A DNA stretch of 64,000 nucleotides from a bacterium A37T11 (GTDB lineage Bacteria > Bacteroidota > Bacteroidia > Sphingobacteriales > Sphingobacteriaceae). The notes under the pieces were generated by a model. That model did no database searches and had not been told where the DNA came from. It saw only the letters and a program-made list of their open reading frames with translations. The position numbers and the translations under genes are program-made. The stretch spans positions 1-64,000 of the forward strand of contig FOBR01000012.1 in NCBI GenBank assembly GCA_900109895.1, given 5' to 3'. This document shows, piece by piece, positions 1 through 8,653 of the stretch (position 1 is its first letter; each line of letters starts with the position of its first letter).

Positions 1-234
1 CTGGACTTCCACTTCAATATGGCTCTATCTGCAGTAAATATTGCTAAGGCTGCCAATTGGCTATCCATACCAAAAGAAGAAAGGGAAGCATTCTCGATGG
101 CTGACATTAAGACAATGAATCACAATGCATTACTATTAGAAACAATTTTTAGCAAGTTTGGTATAAACCCAGACTTACCTAAAAATCAAAAACATGTCAA
201 AGAACTTATTTTATATGGCACTAAGGCCGCTTAA
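1..234 (+). CDS. IS4-family-type transposase, C-terminal end (partial)
   Basis: The reading frame is open from base 1 and stops at 234, giving about 77 residues that are the tail of a longer protein. The ending (FGINPDLPKNQKHVKEL followed by LYG and KAA) matches, from memory, the C-terminus of DDE transposases of the IS4 superfamily common in Bacteroidota. The catalytic core lies upstream of the window. Directly after the stop, a headless susC begins in frame at about 252, so this is probably the 3' end of an insertion sequence lodged inside that susC. The exact inverted-repeat end cannot be fixed without the left end of the element; it must lie between about 235 and 260. Confidence 0.7.
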   Translation: MDFHFNMALSAVNIAKAANWLSIPKEEREAFSMADIKTMNHNALLLETIFSKFGINPDLPKNQKHVKELILYGTKAA

Positions 235-251
235 CTATGTGGGTTTTTTAA

Positions 252-2492
252 CTAACTATTGTATACAGAACAGGCGTGAATCAGCAGCATGCCTTAAATA
301 TCAGTGGGCAAACACCAAAACTGAATTATTATATGTCCGCAGGCTACGACCATAATCTACCAACAGAAGGAGGAAATAAGCAAGACCGCATATCGTTTAG
401 GGCCAAGAACACTTATCAAGCGACAGATAAACTTTCCCTCTCAGCCTCTATGAATATAGCCATGACAAACAACGCAAGCAATTTGGGTTCTACTTATCCA
501 TATTTATTTAATGGAAAAAATATGTACCCCTATGCCCAATTGGCCGACGAAAATGGAAATACATTGCCTGTTTACATGACCTTAAGGAAAAGTTTTGTGG
601 ACCAGGCGCAGGATGCAGGGTTGCTCAATTGGGAATACAGCCCGATTGACAATTTAGGGCACGAAACCATTACAACAAAACAAAATGATTATACCTTGCT
701 TGGCGGAGCGCAATACCAACTAACAAGCTGGTTAAATCTGGATATAAAATATCAATACGAAAAACTTATTGGGAAAACCAATACACTATATGACGACGAT
801 TCCTTTTATGCAAGGGATATGATTAATGACTTCACACAGGTTGATGATGCCGGAAACCTGACCTATCCGCTGCCAAAAGGAGGGATTGCACAGTTTTCCA
901 ATGAGGAGATGATTTCTCATCAAGGTCGTGTGCAAGCAAATTTTAATAAATCGTGGTCAGAAAATAGGCATCAGGTGACTGCGATAGCCGGGTGGGAAAT
1001 TAAGAGCGTACGAAACTCTACCGCCTCCAATCAGTTTTATGGGTATAATCCGTCAAAAGGTCAAGTGTCCTATGCGCTAGACTATACTAACGATTATCAG
1101 CTATATGGCCGGGACTTCCTCACGGGCAGAATTTCTGACTATGCCTATATATCTGGTACAACCGATCATTTTTTATCCATATTTGCCAATGCTTCCTATA
1201 CGTACCTGAATCGATATTCGCTGTCTGGAAGTATCCGAAAAGACGAGGCAAACCTTTTTGGGGTGGATGCCAATCAAAAAGGCACGCCCTTATGGTCAGT
1301 TGGTGCAGCTTGGAATGTGGATGAGGAGCAATTTTATCACATTACCTGGTTGCCTAAATTAAAACTACGGACGACATTTGGCTATCAAGGGAATATATCA
1401 AGGTATGCTTCTGCCTACACAACCGCCACTTATTCTATTTCTGATCTTACGGGTTTGCCAACAGCAAATATTGAGACAGGGCCAAACCCAAATTTACGTT
1501 GGGAAAGGTCAAGGATGATCAACTTGGCAATTGACTTTGGTTTAAAGCATAATTATCTATTTGGAAACATAGAATACTACAACAAGAAAATGACCGATTT
1601 GATGGGGTCCGCACCACTTGATCCTACCATAATGGGCACGTACCAAGCGAGCGGAACGGCTACCTTCAATGGTAATGTGGCAGAGATGAAAGGCGATGGG
1701 TTTGATGTAAATCTGGGTAGCCAAATACTGGCAGGAGTGTTCAAATGGACTTCCAGCTTTCAATACAGCTACGTGAAATCGGTGATTAGCAAATATCTCA
1801 TGCCTGTCTCTACTATGGCAAATACTTACATGGGTGCCGTTTTTATAAATCCGGTAGTTGGCAATCCGGTGTATTCTGTTTATTCCTACAAATGGGATGG
1901 CCTAAACCCTGAGAATGGTAATCCGAAGGGATATTTAAACGGCGAAATTAGCGAAGATTATCAGGGAATTATTAATGGAACATCTCTTGAACAAGCCGTC
2001 TATAATGGTTCTTTTCAGCCTGTTTCCTTTGGGGCATTCAGAAATGCTTTCTCCTATAAGGACCTTAGTTTTTCATTTAATATTAGTTACAAAATGGGTT
2101 ATTATTTTAGGAAATCTTCTATAGATTATTCATCTCTCTTAAACAGGTGGAGTGGAAACGGTGATTACCAAAACAGATGGATTAATCCAGGAGATGAACA
2201 GCATACAGATATTCCTTCATTTGTATATCCAGCCCAACCTTATAGGGACCAGTTCTATGCCAATTCTGAGGAATTAGTATTTAAAGCAGATCACATACGC
2301 TTGGAAGATTTAAGTGTGAGTTATAATTTTAAGATGAAAAACTCACCAATAAATAAACTTAAAGTATATCTGTATGCAAACAATCTTGGAACAATCTGGG
2401 TGTCAAATCCTCAAAAAATAGACCCCTATTATCCGAATAATGTGGCTCGCGCGGGAAGGACCGTTGCTTTAGGACTGAATGTGACATTTTGA
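252..2492 (+). pseudogene. SusC/RagA-type TonB-dependent transporter, 5'-truncated by an insertion sequence
   Basis: About 740 residues of the SusC barrel are present, but the signal peptide, plug and TonB-box region are missing. The frame opens at 252, and YRTGVNQQHALNISG follows; in intact SusC proteins this marks the plug-to-barrel transition. The GTG at 276 is therefore an internal codon, not a true start. The barrel aligns by eye with the intact SusC at 13420-16464: both share NGN/QGN-LPV, GLLNW, NLFGV-AN-PLWSVG and the ending YANNLG-W-IDP. An IS4-type transposase end lies immediately upstream. SusD and TlpA-like genes follow at close spacing. The protein would import or export a substrate across the outer membrane if whole; as it stands it cannot be surface-exported normally. 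Confidence 0.85.
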
Positions 2493-2515
2493 ACTTGATG
2501 TAATTGACTATTGTT

Positions 2516-3898
2516 ATGAAACAGCTATTAACAGCTATTGGTATCGGCACAATTTTATTGCTTAGCAGATGCTCAAAGGAAGATTTTTTAAATACTAAAC
2601 CTGAGGATTATTTGGTCATTCCAGAAACATTGGAGGATTTTCAGGCGTTGCTTGATAATGACAGGTGGATGAATGGTATAACTACTGGAACAGGTGGACC
2701 TAATCCATCTATGGGAGAAGTTGGAAGTGATAATCTCTTTTTTCCTGATGTTAATTATGTACAAGTGCCCATTTCACAACAGAATGTATACACCTGGCAA
2801 AGTAATATCTACAGTCCTGGTTCTGTTTACGATTGGGAGGTGCCATATAGGGTTGTATTCTATTCCAATGTTGTTTTAGAAGGCATTGGGAAAATGAAAT
2901 ATGACCCATCAAAATCTGAAGCATATAACAATATTAAAGGAGCTGCCTTATTCTTTAGATCTTCCACGTTTTACCAACTTGCACAAGTATTCGCTTCCCG
3001 ATATGAAAAAGACAAAGCTGAAAGCAGTTTAGGGATACCGCTCAGGCTGCAATCCGATGTCAATATTCTTTCAACAAGAGCTACTATCAAAGATACGTAC
3101 GATAGGATTATAAGTGACTTAAAAGCCAGCATATCATTATTACCGCTTGTACCGGTAGTTAAGACCCGCCCTTCTAAACCCGCAACATATGGGTTATTAT
3201 CAAGAGTTTTTCTAGCAATGGAGAACTATGATGAGTCACTCAAGTATGCAGATTCATGTTTAGCTATTAATAATAGTTTAATGAATTATAATGAATTACC
3301 TAATACAACTTATCCAATTCAACGGTTCAACAGTGAAGTTATCTTTGCAAGCGCACTTATCGGGGAACCGTATCACTATATAACCCTAGGACGTATTGAT
3401 ACGATCTTATATAAGTCATACTCTGAATTCGATCTCAGGAAGAGCGCATTTTTTAGAGTTATAGCTGCTGATGGTTATATGAGATTTAGAGGTTCTTATA
3501 ATGGCAGTTCTGTTAACTTTGCTGGAATTGCCACCGATGAAATATATTTAAATAAAGCTGAGTGTTTAGCGCGTATGGGAAGTATAGACCAGGCCCTTGA
3601 TGTCCTGAATAGACTTTTGAAACAACGATTTACTTCTGAAGGATTCGAACCTGTGGTAGGAACAAATGCAAATCAAGTATTAGGCTTAATTTTAGAGGAA
3701 CGAAGAAAGGAATTAGTAATGAGAGGATTAAGATGGACAGACCTAAGAAGATTAAATAAAGATGATCAATTCGCTAAAACGCTTACCAGGGTTGTTAATG
3801 GCATCTCTTATTCTCTACCGCCAAATGATCTTAAATATACACTGCCCATCCCTTATGAGGTGGTTTCTATGACCGGCATGATTCAAAATGAACGTTAA
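2516..3898 (+). CDS. SusD/RagB-type outer-membrane lipoprotein
   Basis: This is a surface lipoprotein that caps the SusC channel and binds its ligand. The start at 2516 gives a clean lipoprotein signal ending LLLSRC; an in-frame TTG at 2504 is less likely. The about 460-residue length fits short SusD proteins. N-terminal SusD features are visible (DFLNTKPEDYL, and PETLEDFQALLDND near residue 35), as is the C-terminal ERRKELVMRGLRWTDLRRLN segment typical of SusD/RagB. The ending, TGMIQNER, nearly repeats that of the SusD at 12042 (ATGISQNER), which shows the two are paralogues. It sits 23 bp after the truncated susC and 9 bp before the TlpA-like gene, so the three formed one operon. Confidence 0.9.
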   Translation: MKQLLTAIGIGTILLLSRCSKEDFLNTKPEDYLVIPETLEDFQALLDNDRWMNGITTGTGGPNPSMGEVGSDNLFFPDVNYVQVPISQQNVYTWQSNIYSPGSVYDWEVPYRVVFYSNVVLEGIGKMKYDPSKSEAYNNIKGAALFFRSSTFYQLAQVFASRYEKDKAESSLGIPLRLQSDVNILSTRATIKDTYDRIISDLKASISLLPLVPVVKTRPSKPATYGLLSRVFLAMENYDESLKYADSCLAINNSLMNYNELPNTTYPIQRFNSEVIFASALIGEPYHYITLGRIDTILYKSYSEFDLRKSAFFRVIAADGYMRFRGSYNGSSVNFAGIATDEIYLNKAECLARMGSIDQALDVLNRLLKQRFTSEGFEPVVGTNANQVLGLILEERRKELVMRGLRWTDLRRLNKDDQFAKTLTRVVNGISYSLPPNDLKYTLPIPYEVVSMTGMIQNER

Positions 3899-3907
3899 TG
3901 AGTTTAA

Positions 3908-5281
3908 GTGAGAGTAAAAGTGAAAATAAAATCTCATCTAACAACAGTTTTTTTTCTGTTTTTTTTTAATACATATGTTCCCGCGCAAGACGGTATTCGA
4001 AAAGTCATTATTGGTGAAAAAGTACCCGATGTAGTTTTTTCAACAGTTTTGGAGTACCCATTTACACAAATTAAACTTTCTGATCTTAAAGGAAAATTAG
4101 TGATACTTGATTTTTGGTCTGTGCATTGCAAACCTTGTATCGAATTGTTTCCAAAAATTAGAGAATTGCAAAAAAGGTATGAAGATCAAATAATAATATT
4201 GCCTGTTTCATTTAATAACCCATTAAATGAAGTAAAGGACTTTATTGCTAAAAGGAAAGGGACTAAATTTGAAATGAAACTTCCGACTATAGTCCAAATT
4301 CCTTACGTAGACACGGTGTTAAAAACAATGTTTCCTTTCGCGGGGGTGCCTCATGAAATTTGGATTGATAAAGACGGTATTTTAAGGGCTATAACAGATC
4401 ATCTCTTTGTTACGGAAGAGAATATTCAAAAAGTATTAAGTGGGGAGAAAATTGACTGGCCTGAAAAAGATGTTAATTTATCTTTTTACGACGGCGAAAA
4501 AAGCTTGTTTGACGATTCTATTGAAATGACTACCGATAAGTTTCACTTTAGGACTTCAATTTCTGCATTCCAAGATGGAAAAGTCAATAGACATACTCCT
4601 TTTTATAAAGATAGTACGAGCCTCCGTATTACGGCAGTTAATTACCGAATCATCGATTTGGTTAAAATTTCGCTGCCAAGTAAGGTCACGGCGGTTGGTA
4701 AATACTTGGTTGTAAATATTCAGTTTTCTTCTGACACACAGTTAAAGCTTTTAAGATTGTCGGTTAATGACTCTAGTCGCTATTTATTGACCGAAAAATA
4801 TCAGTCGGGAACCGGCAGGATAGAATGGAAGAAAAATAATTTGTTCTGCTATGAACTCAATTTACCACCGGATTTTTCTGTCAGTGAAGCACAAGCTATA
4901 ATGAGAGATGATTTAAAACGATTATTTAGAATAAATTTTCAAATCGAAAAACTTGAGGTTCCATATTTAGCTTTAGTCCGCATTAGTCAGAATAATAAAT
5001 TGGTCTCCTCAGGGGATGTAAAAGTATATGAGGTGACGGATGATTATTCTTCTATAAGACTTAGGGATCAGAATATTAAATTACTGATAGGTTTCCTATC
5101 TGGTAAAAATACTCCTCTAATACTAGATGAAACTGCTATTAATAATCCCATTGATATTGATCTAAAACGCGGTGTTTCTTTTGATTATAATTTAGTTAGA
5201 AATGAATTAAATCGCTATGGACTCGATTTGATCAGCAAGTCAAAAAAAATGGATGTCTTGGTTATTAATGAAAAGCTGTGA
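3908..5281 (+). CDS. TlpA-like thioredoxin protein with long C-terminal extension
   Basis: This is a secreted or periplasmic thiol-disulfide oxidoreductase. The start is a GTG (3908, or a second GTG at 3920), followed by a hydrophobic signal ending VPAQ. The thioredoxin domain covers roughly residues 35-185, with the redox motif C74-K-P-C77 in LDFWSVHCKPC. The remaining about 260 residues are not thioredoxin; their end (LDETAIN, YGLDLISKSKKMDVLVI) recalls the DUF3738/TIGR03435 type of C-terminal domain, a call from memory. The protein aligns along its whole length with 10702-12030. It ends about 70 bp from the convergent CX7C peptide gene, the same arrangement as in the mirror cassette. A role in reducing or shuffling the peptide's disulfide is inferred from context. 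Confidence 0.85.
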   Translation: MRVKVKIKSHLTTVFFLFFFNTYVPAQDGIRKVIIGEKVPDVVFSTVLEYPFTQIKLSDLKGKLVILDFWSVHCKPCIELFPKIRELQKRYEDQIIILPVSFNNPLNEVKDFIAKRKGTKFEMKLPTIVQIPYVDTVLKTMFPFAGVPHEIWIDKDGILRAITDHLFVTEENIQKVLSGEKIDWPEKDVNLSFYDGEKSLFDDSIEMTTDKFHFRTSISAFQDGKVNRHTPFYKDSTSLRITAVNYRIIDLVKISLPSKVTAVGKYLVVNIQFSSDTQLKLLRLSVNDSSRYLLTEKYQSGTGRIEWKKNNLFCYELNLPPDFSVSEAQAIMRDDLKRLFRINFQIEKLEVPYLALVRISQNNKLVSSGDVKVYEVTDDYSSIRLRDQNIKLLIGFLSGKNTPLILDETAINNPIDIDLKRGVSFDYNLVRNELNRYGLDLISKSKKMDVLVINEKL

Positions 5282-5292
5282 TAAATTAGGGA

Positions 5293-5337
5293 TACCGGGA
5301 ATACATAGATTACATAGTAGTCCTTGCTTTCCCGGTA
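5293..5337. terminator. Inverted repeat between convergent TlpA-like and peptide genes
   Basis: The 9-bp perfect arms TACCGGGAA (5293-5301) and TTCCCGGTA (5329-5337) lie in the 69-bp gap between two convergent stop codons. The 27-nt loop is long for an intrinsic terminator, and no long T run follows, so this could be a weak bidirectional terminator. The equivalent gap in the mirror cassette carries much better hairpins. Confidence 0.45.
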
Positions 5338-5350
5338 CTCGCTAAGTTAC

Positions 5351-5689
5351 TTAATCTCTACGAACGTCAATAAGGCTGCTGGTTTCAAGCGTTGTACTTT
5401 TTAATACTCTTTGCCCACTTCCATTCACTTCTGTTTGCTCAGCACTATATCCTCGTCCGCAAAAATTGCCACTGGTTTCATGACAGCCAAGTCTGTTACT
5501 TGCTTCTGACTGGGCAGCATTTGGTATTGCGAACTCTGTTAATGCTCCGGCATTATTAGTGGCAAACCAATAATAGGTTGCTTGAGTAACATCTTTGCTC
5601 GCGTTTCCATCATTTGTTTTAAACGCGCTTACTCCGATAGCCGAGGCTCCTACCAGGATGCCTAAGGCCAATCTTGTCCTTGTTTTCAT
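5351..5689 (-). CDS. Small secreted peptide with Cys-x7-Cys pair (DUF6520-like)
   Basis: A 112-residue precursor starts at the ATG ending at 5689. Its N-terminal signal (TRLALGILVGASAIGVSAF) resembles the DUF6520 family of short Bacteroidota exported proteins; that family call is from memory. The mature part has an aromatic patch (TYYWF, residues about 38-42) and exactly two cysteines, C69 and C77, spaced by seven residues. The paralogous peptide at 10361-10630 has the same CX7C spacing although little else is conserved. The gene is convergent with a TlpA-like thioredoxin gene and was followed upstream by a MauE-like gene, now broken. A disulfide loop in the mature peptide is inferred. Its function is unknown. 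Confidence 0.7.
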   Translation of the reverse strand: MKTRTRLALGILVGASAIGVSAFKTNDGNASKDVTQATYYWFATNNAGALTEFAIPNAAQSEASNRLGCHETSGNFCGRGYSAEQTEVNGSGQRVLKSTTLETSSLIDVRRD

Positions 5690-5793
5690 GGGCAAGGTTG
5701 CTTTTTACTGTCAAAAAGCTAAAGTTTTAATTAGTAATTATTCATACCGAAATTTTAAGGCTCCGGCTTCACCTAATTGTTGCAACAATATTT

Positions 5794-6227
5794 TTATGAA
5801 AACTGTCGTACAGCTTCCGCTTGATATTTTGTTTTTATAAGTATCACTCCGACGCTATTCAACGCTAAACATACACAATTAAAAATCAGGTGTTGTTTCC
5901 AGGATAACCTGGAAATGATACCACCGCACGAACAAGGAACAGTCGGGGCAAAATTGGGAATGTAAATAACGTAAATGGTAAATACTACCAGCAATATCGC
6001 GGATAGGATTAGCCCTAACCGCCTTGGATGGTTTAAGAGCAAGAACACTGCTACTATTATTTCCGTCAAAGACACAGTAATTGAAATCCGGCCAATGGGC
6101 CAGTCAGGTAGGCTTTCCACTGCCGTAAAAACTTGTCGTAATCCAGCAACTTACTGACCGCCGCAATACCCAAAGCAAGATGAGTAATGCTGATATAATT
6201 TCAAGAACGAGTTTTTTTTGTTTTCAT
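5794..6227 (-). pseudogene. MauE/DoxX-like redox membrane protein, broken by a stop and a frameshift
   Basis: Reading from the ATG at 6227, the frame gives MKTKKTRS, an in-frame TGA at codon 9, then NYISITHLALGIAAVSKLLD and onward to KFLRQWKAYLTGPLAGF. Near 6080 the reading must shift to continue as VSLTEIIVAVFLLLNH and run on to the stop at 5794. Joined, the parts make an about 140-residue four-helix membrane protein with the motif PCSCGG; MauE-type proteins carry such a paired-cysteine site. The intact counterpart is 9798-10316. It needs both a stop readthrough and a frameshift, so it is almost certainly inactive unless the assembly is wrong. MauE/DoxX proteins pass redox equivalents across the inner membrane to thioredoxin-like partners. 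Confidence 0.75.
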
Positions 6228-6242
6228 TTTTTTAACACGATT

Positions 6243-6752
6243 TTAACTATTGAGCTTTATCACTTCACTGTATTCACCCAGCCCATGACTATCGATCGGA
6301 AGCACACGAAATTCATATTCAAGGTTTCTTTTCAAGCCGGTTATCAGCACACGGTTCTTCTTATGCAAAACTACATCCCAAATGCCGCTGTCTATGGTAC
6401 GGTATTCATACCTATACCGGTACGCTCCTTCCACATTGTCTAGCGAGATTTCAACTTTACCCTTGCCTGAGCTGATGACAATTAGCTTGTTTGGTTTAGG
6501 CAGCGACTGTTCTTTGGAAATTGGCTCCAAGGTAAATCCGGAACTTTTTAGTATTTCTTTATTTCCATGTGCACTAAAAGTGACACAATGGCCTAATCTT
6601 CGAAGTAGCGATATCAACTGGTGGCGCTTCTTATGCTTTGTAGCCCGCTCAACATCCTCAGGGGATATGTTACGAAAATCAGCAACAGATTTTGACAGGA
6701 GATTTAAGGACGGCCACATGAAACGGCCACCTAAAATGCGCCCAATTCGCAA
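6243..6752 (-). CDS. Fibronectin type III domain protein
   Basis: A protein of about 170 residues. Residues about 75-169 form one fibronectin type III domain: PKPNKLIVISSGKGKVEISL, then GAYRYRYEYR, then W, then the late NLEYEFRVLPIDSHGLGEYS strand pair. The preceding part (KKRHQLISLLRRLGHCVTFSA, then KSSGF) matches the helical head of short fnIII proteins frequent in Bacteroidota, which normally lack a signal peptide. The N-terminus is uncertain: other short frames start upstream at about 6812 behind a good AAGGAGAA ribosome site, and may be the original start separated by a frameshift. Function is unknown. It sits upstream of the broken MauE-like gene on the same strand. Confidence 0.6.
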   Translation of the reverse strand: MRIGRILGGRFMWPSLNLLSKSVADFRNISPEDVERATKHKKRHQLISLLRRLGHCVTFSAHGNKEILKSSGFTLEPISKEQSLPKPNKLIVISSGKGKVEISLDNVEGAYRYRYEYRTIDSGIWDVVLHKKNRVLITGLKRNLEYEFRVLPIDSHGLGEYSEVIKLNS

Positions 6753-6962
6753 AAAATCTAAATTTCTTCTTGATGGTGCTGAAATTCATCTTTGAAGTTA
6801 TCAATATATTCCTTCGTCACAATGAGCATTTCTCCTTCTAAGGTTGTTTAAATACAACCTAATAGAAGCTGCTCACTTCATAAAAAGAAAACACGCATTG
6901 ATAAAATCGACTAAGTCGCTTTGCAATAGGTATTGGCATTTACTCCATCCAAAACTATTTAC

Positions 6963-7000
6963 AAATCGGCTCATTTGAACGCTAATGAGCCGATTTTCTT
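6963..7000 (+). terminator. Strong intrinsic-type hairpin, otherwise empty intergenic region 6813-7062
   Basis: There is a perfect 13-bp stem, AAATCGGCTCATT (6963-6975) with AATGAGCCGATTT (6984-6996), with an 8-nt loop and T-rich sequence after it on the + strand. No intact + strand gene precedes it, so it may be left over from a deleted gene or may insulate the next promoter. A TAnnTTTG box (7004-7011) follows, upstream of the Crp/Fnr gene. Nothing else recognisable was seen between 6813 and 7062. Confidence 0.6.
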
Positions 7001-7062
7001 TGTTACCTTTGGCTACTCGCATAAGTACAAGTATTATTTATGCTTAACGAAAAATATGTGAA

Positions 7063-7632
7063 ATGTCTGCTAACATTATTTTAGAACTATTTACCAAATT
7101 TAACTACCCTGCCAAGCGAACCCATGAAAATATTATTCCGCACTTGCATTTGCTTACTAAGCAAGACCAGCGCCGGCCGCTGCTGAAGAAAAATGACATC
7201 CCAACTTATATATATTTCCCTGTGAAAAGCTACGGCCGGATGTTTTATGATTTGGATGATGGCAGTACCATTACGGCAAACTATATGAAACGAGGAGAGA
7301 TCATGGGATTTGACCGGCATTTTCTGGAGCAGGAACCAGCCCCTTATCAGCTGGAGATGCTGAATGGTGGCCAAGCCTATTCTTTGGATTACCGTACGTT
7401 TAACACCCTGTACCAAAAAGATGACCTATTCAAAAAATCTGTAGGACTGATACAGGCTGATCAGTTAGCGCGGTCCAGCTGGCATAACGAGTTGTTGAAA
7501 TTATCCAACAAAGAACGCATTCCTCCCATGTTGGTCCAGTATCCAGATCTGATACAACTGGTAACCAAAGAAGAAATAGCCGGCTGGATGGGCATGTCGC
7601 TTTCTACCTTCAAGCGCAATTATAAAAGCTAA
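7063..7632 (+). CDS. Crp/Fnr-family transcriptional regulator (first of two)
   Basis: A 189-residue protein with the layout of Crp/Fnr regulators: an N-terminal cyclic-nucleotide-binding-like beta roll (about residues 25-110, with KNDIPTYIYFPVKSYGRMFY and GEIMGF) and a short C-terminal helix-turn-helix (VTKEEIAGWMGMSLSTFKR). No iron-sulfur cysteine set is present, so it is not a classical Fnr sensor. A second, divergent family member follows after a 9-bp gap. Both lie between the two mirrored SusCD/peptide cassettes, so control of those cassettes is a reasonable inference, but no target site was identified. A -7-like TACCTTTG box lies at 7004-7011. Confidence 0.8.
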   Translation: MSANIILELFTKFNYPAKRTHENIIPHLHLLTKQDQRRPLLKKNDIPTYIYFPVKSYGRMFYDLDDGSTITANYMKRGEIMGFDRHFLEQEPAPYQLEMLNGGQAYSLDYRTFNTLYQKDDLFKKSVGLIQADQLARSSWHNELLKLSNKERIPPMLVQYPDLIQLVTKEEIAGWMGMSLSTFKRNYKS

Positions 7633-7641
7633 AACGTATTT

Positions 7642-8316
7642 ATGAAACCAATTTTACCTGACCATTTTCCCTTTACCCCTCCCCTGCCAGCCAACTTGGC
7701 CGCCTTCTACAAGGCATTGGCTGATCTGTTTGAGGGACAAGGAAGCATAAGCCCTGCTTTCAAAGATGAGCTGGATGCCGTACTACAGGAACAGCAGATG
7801 AAACGGTTGTGTACTATACTTGCCCTGGGAGATATTCCCGACAGGGTGTATTACTTAGTCAGTGGCACAACCGTAATCTTTGTGGAGATCAACAGGGACG
7901 GCATCATTACCCAGCAGGCCTGGTACATTTTGGAAGCAGGGGCCTTTATCCTTCCCCTGCACATCCTAAGCCGAAAGCCCAGCCCGGTCATGATCAAACT
8001 TTATGCAGAGAGTTGTTTGCTATCAATACCGGCCAAAGCTTATCAGCAACTGGTAGACACCTATCCGGAAGCTGGAGCCCTGTCTGTTAGATGGAACGAC
8101 CGTCAAAAGCTAATCCGGCTCAACGACCAGGCCCGCATCAACAGCTATGCTACCCCTTTTGACAAGATCTTATGGTTTATGACCAAATGGCCGGATTGCT
8201 TTACCCGGTTTAACAGCACCATCATTGCCGACTACACGGGACTGAGCCGCAGCACTGTGGCCGATTACCATGCGGATGTATTGAAGGCTTATATGCGGGG
8301 AGAGCGTAACTTGTGA
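7642..8316 (+). CDS. Crp/Fnr-family transcriptional regulator (second of two)
   Basis: A 224-residue protein with an N-terminal cNMP-binding-like fold (RVYYLVSGTTVIFVEINRDG, then GAFILPLHI) and a C-terminal winged helix (FNSTIIADYTGLSRSTVADY), the usual DNA-reading helix of Crp-like proteins. It follows 7063-7632 by 9 bp and is probably co-transcribed with it. The two differ strongly in sequence, so they are not a recent duplication; a heteromeric or two-signal switch is possible but unproven. It is followed by the palindromic element at 8337-8437. Confidence 0.8.
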   Translation: MKPILPDHFPFTPPLPANLAAFYKALADLFEGQGSISPAFKDELDAVLQEQQMKRLCTILALGDIPDRVYYLVSGTTVIFVEINRDGIITQQAWYILEAGAFILPLHILSRKPSPVMIKLYAESCLLSIPAKAYQQLVDTYPEAGALSVRWNDRQKLIRLNDQARINSYATPFDKILWFMTKWPDCFTRFNSTIIADYTGLSRSTVADYHADVLKAYMRGERNL

Positions 8317-8336
8317 AAAAATAATTGAATACATAG

Positions 8337-8437
8337 GTTAAATTTATTCTGCTTTGAGCGGTATAGGAATATTAGCGAAGTGAGACCGAGGCTCACGAAG
8401 CGGTTGTTCCAACCGCGAAGAGCAGTATAAATTTAAC
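8337..8437. repeat. Palindromic multi-hairpin element (REP-like), in the gene-free stretch 8317-8533
   Basis: An outer stem is formed by GTTAAATTTAT (8337-8347) and ATAAATTTAAC (8427-8437), an 11-bp perfect match, and continues after one mismatch with CTGCT (8349-8353) and AGCAG (8421-8425). Inside are two tight hairpins: GTGAG/CTCAC (8380-8384 and 8392-8396) and GCGGTTG/CAACCGC (8400-8406 and 8410-8416, 3-nt loop). The whole folds as a closed multibranch structure of about 100 nt. It could be a REP-type mobile palindrome, a structured RNA, or the terminator of the Crp/Fnr operon. No second copy was seen in this window. Confidence 0.6.
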
Positions 8438-8533
8438 TACAAACACTTACATTCCCCATACCACAATTCATCCACCGTGGACAGTAAATTGATAACCAAT
8501 CGATTTACTTTTGATTTCATATTAAATACATAT

Positions 8534-8653
8534 ATGGAACATACCGGCCATTACATCCCTGATGACGTGCTTAGCCTGCTGAATGATGGCGATCCGACCG
8601 TAGCTGGTACCGGCGGGCTGGGCCAACCTAAAAGAGGGGGACCCAATGTATGA
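8534..8653 (+). CDS. 39-aa ORF overlapping the AraC-like gene
   Basis: A short ORF starts MEHTGHYIPDDVLSLLNDGD and ends with a glycine-rich tail. Its stop overlaps the first codons of the AraC-like gene by 8 bases (8646-8653), an arrangement suited to translational coupling. A TAnnTTTG-type -7 box (TACTTTTG) lies about 25 bases upstream. The composition is not that of an exported peptide. It may be a small partner or leader of the regulator, or chance. Homology is unknown. Confidence 0.4.
   Translation: MEHTGHYIPDDVLSLLNDGDPTVAGTGGLGQPKRGGPNV

Noticed and set aside
8337-8437. tRNA or tmRNA
   Set aside because: Arm lengths, lack of a T-loop GTTC context and no CCA end do not fit any tRNA, although the structure is cloverleaf-like.
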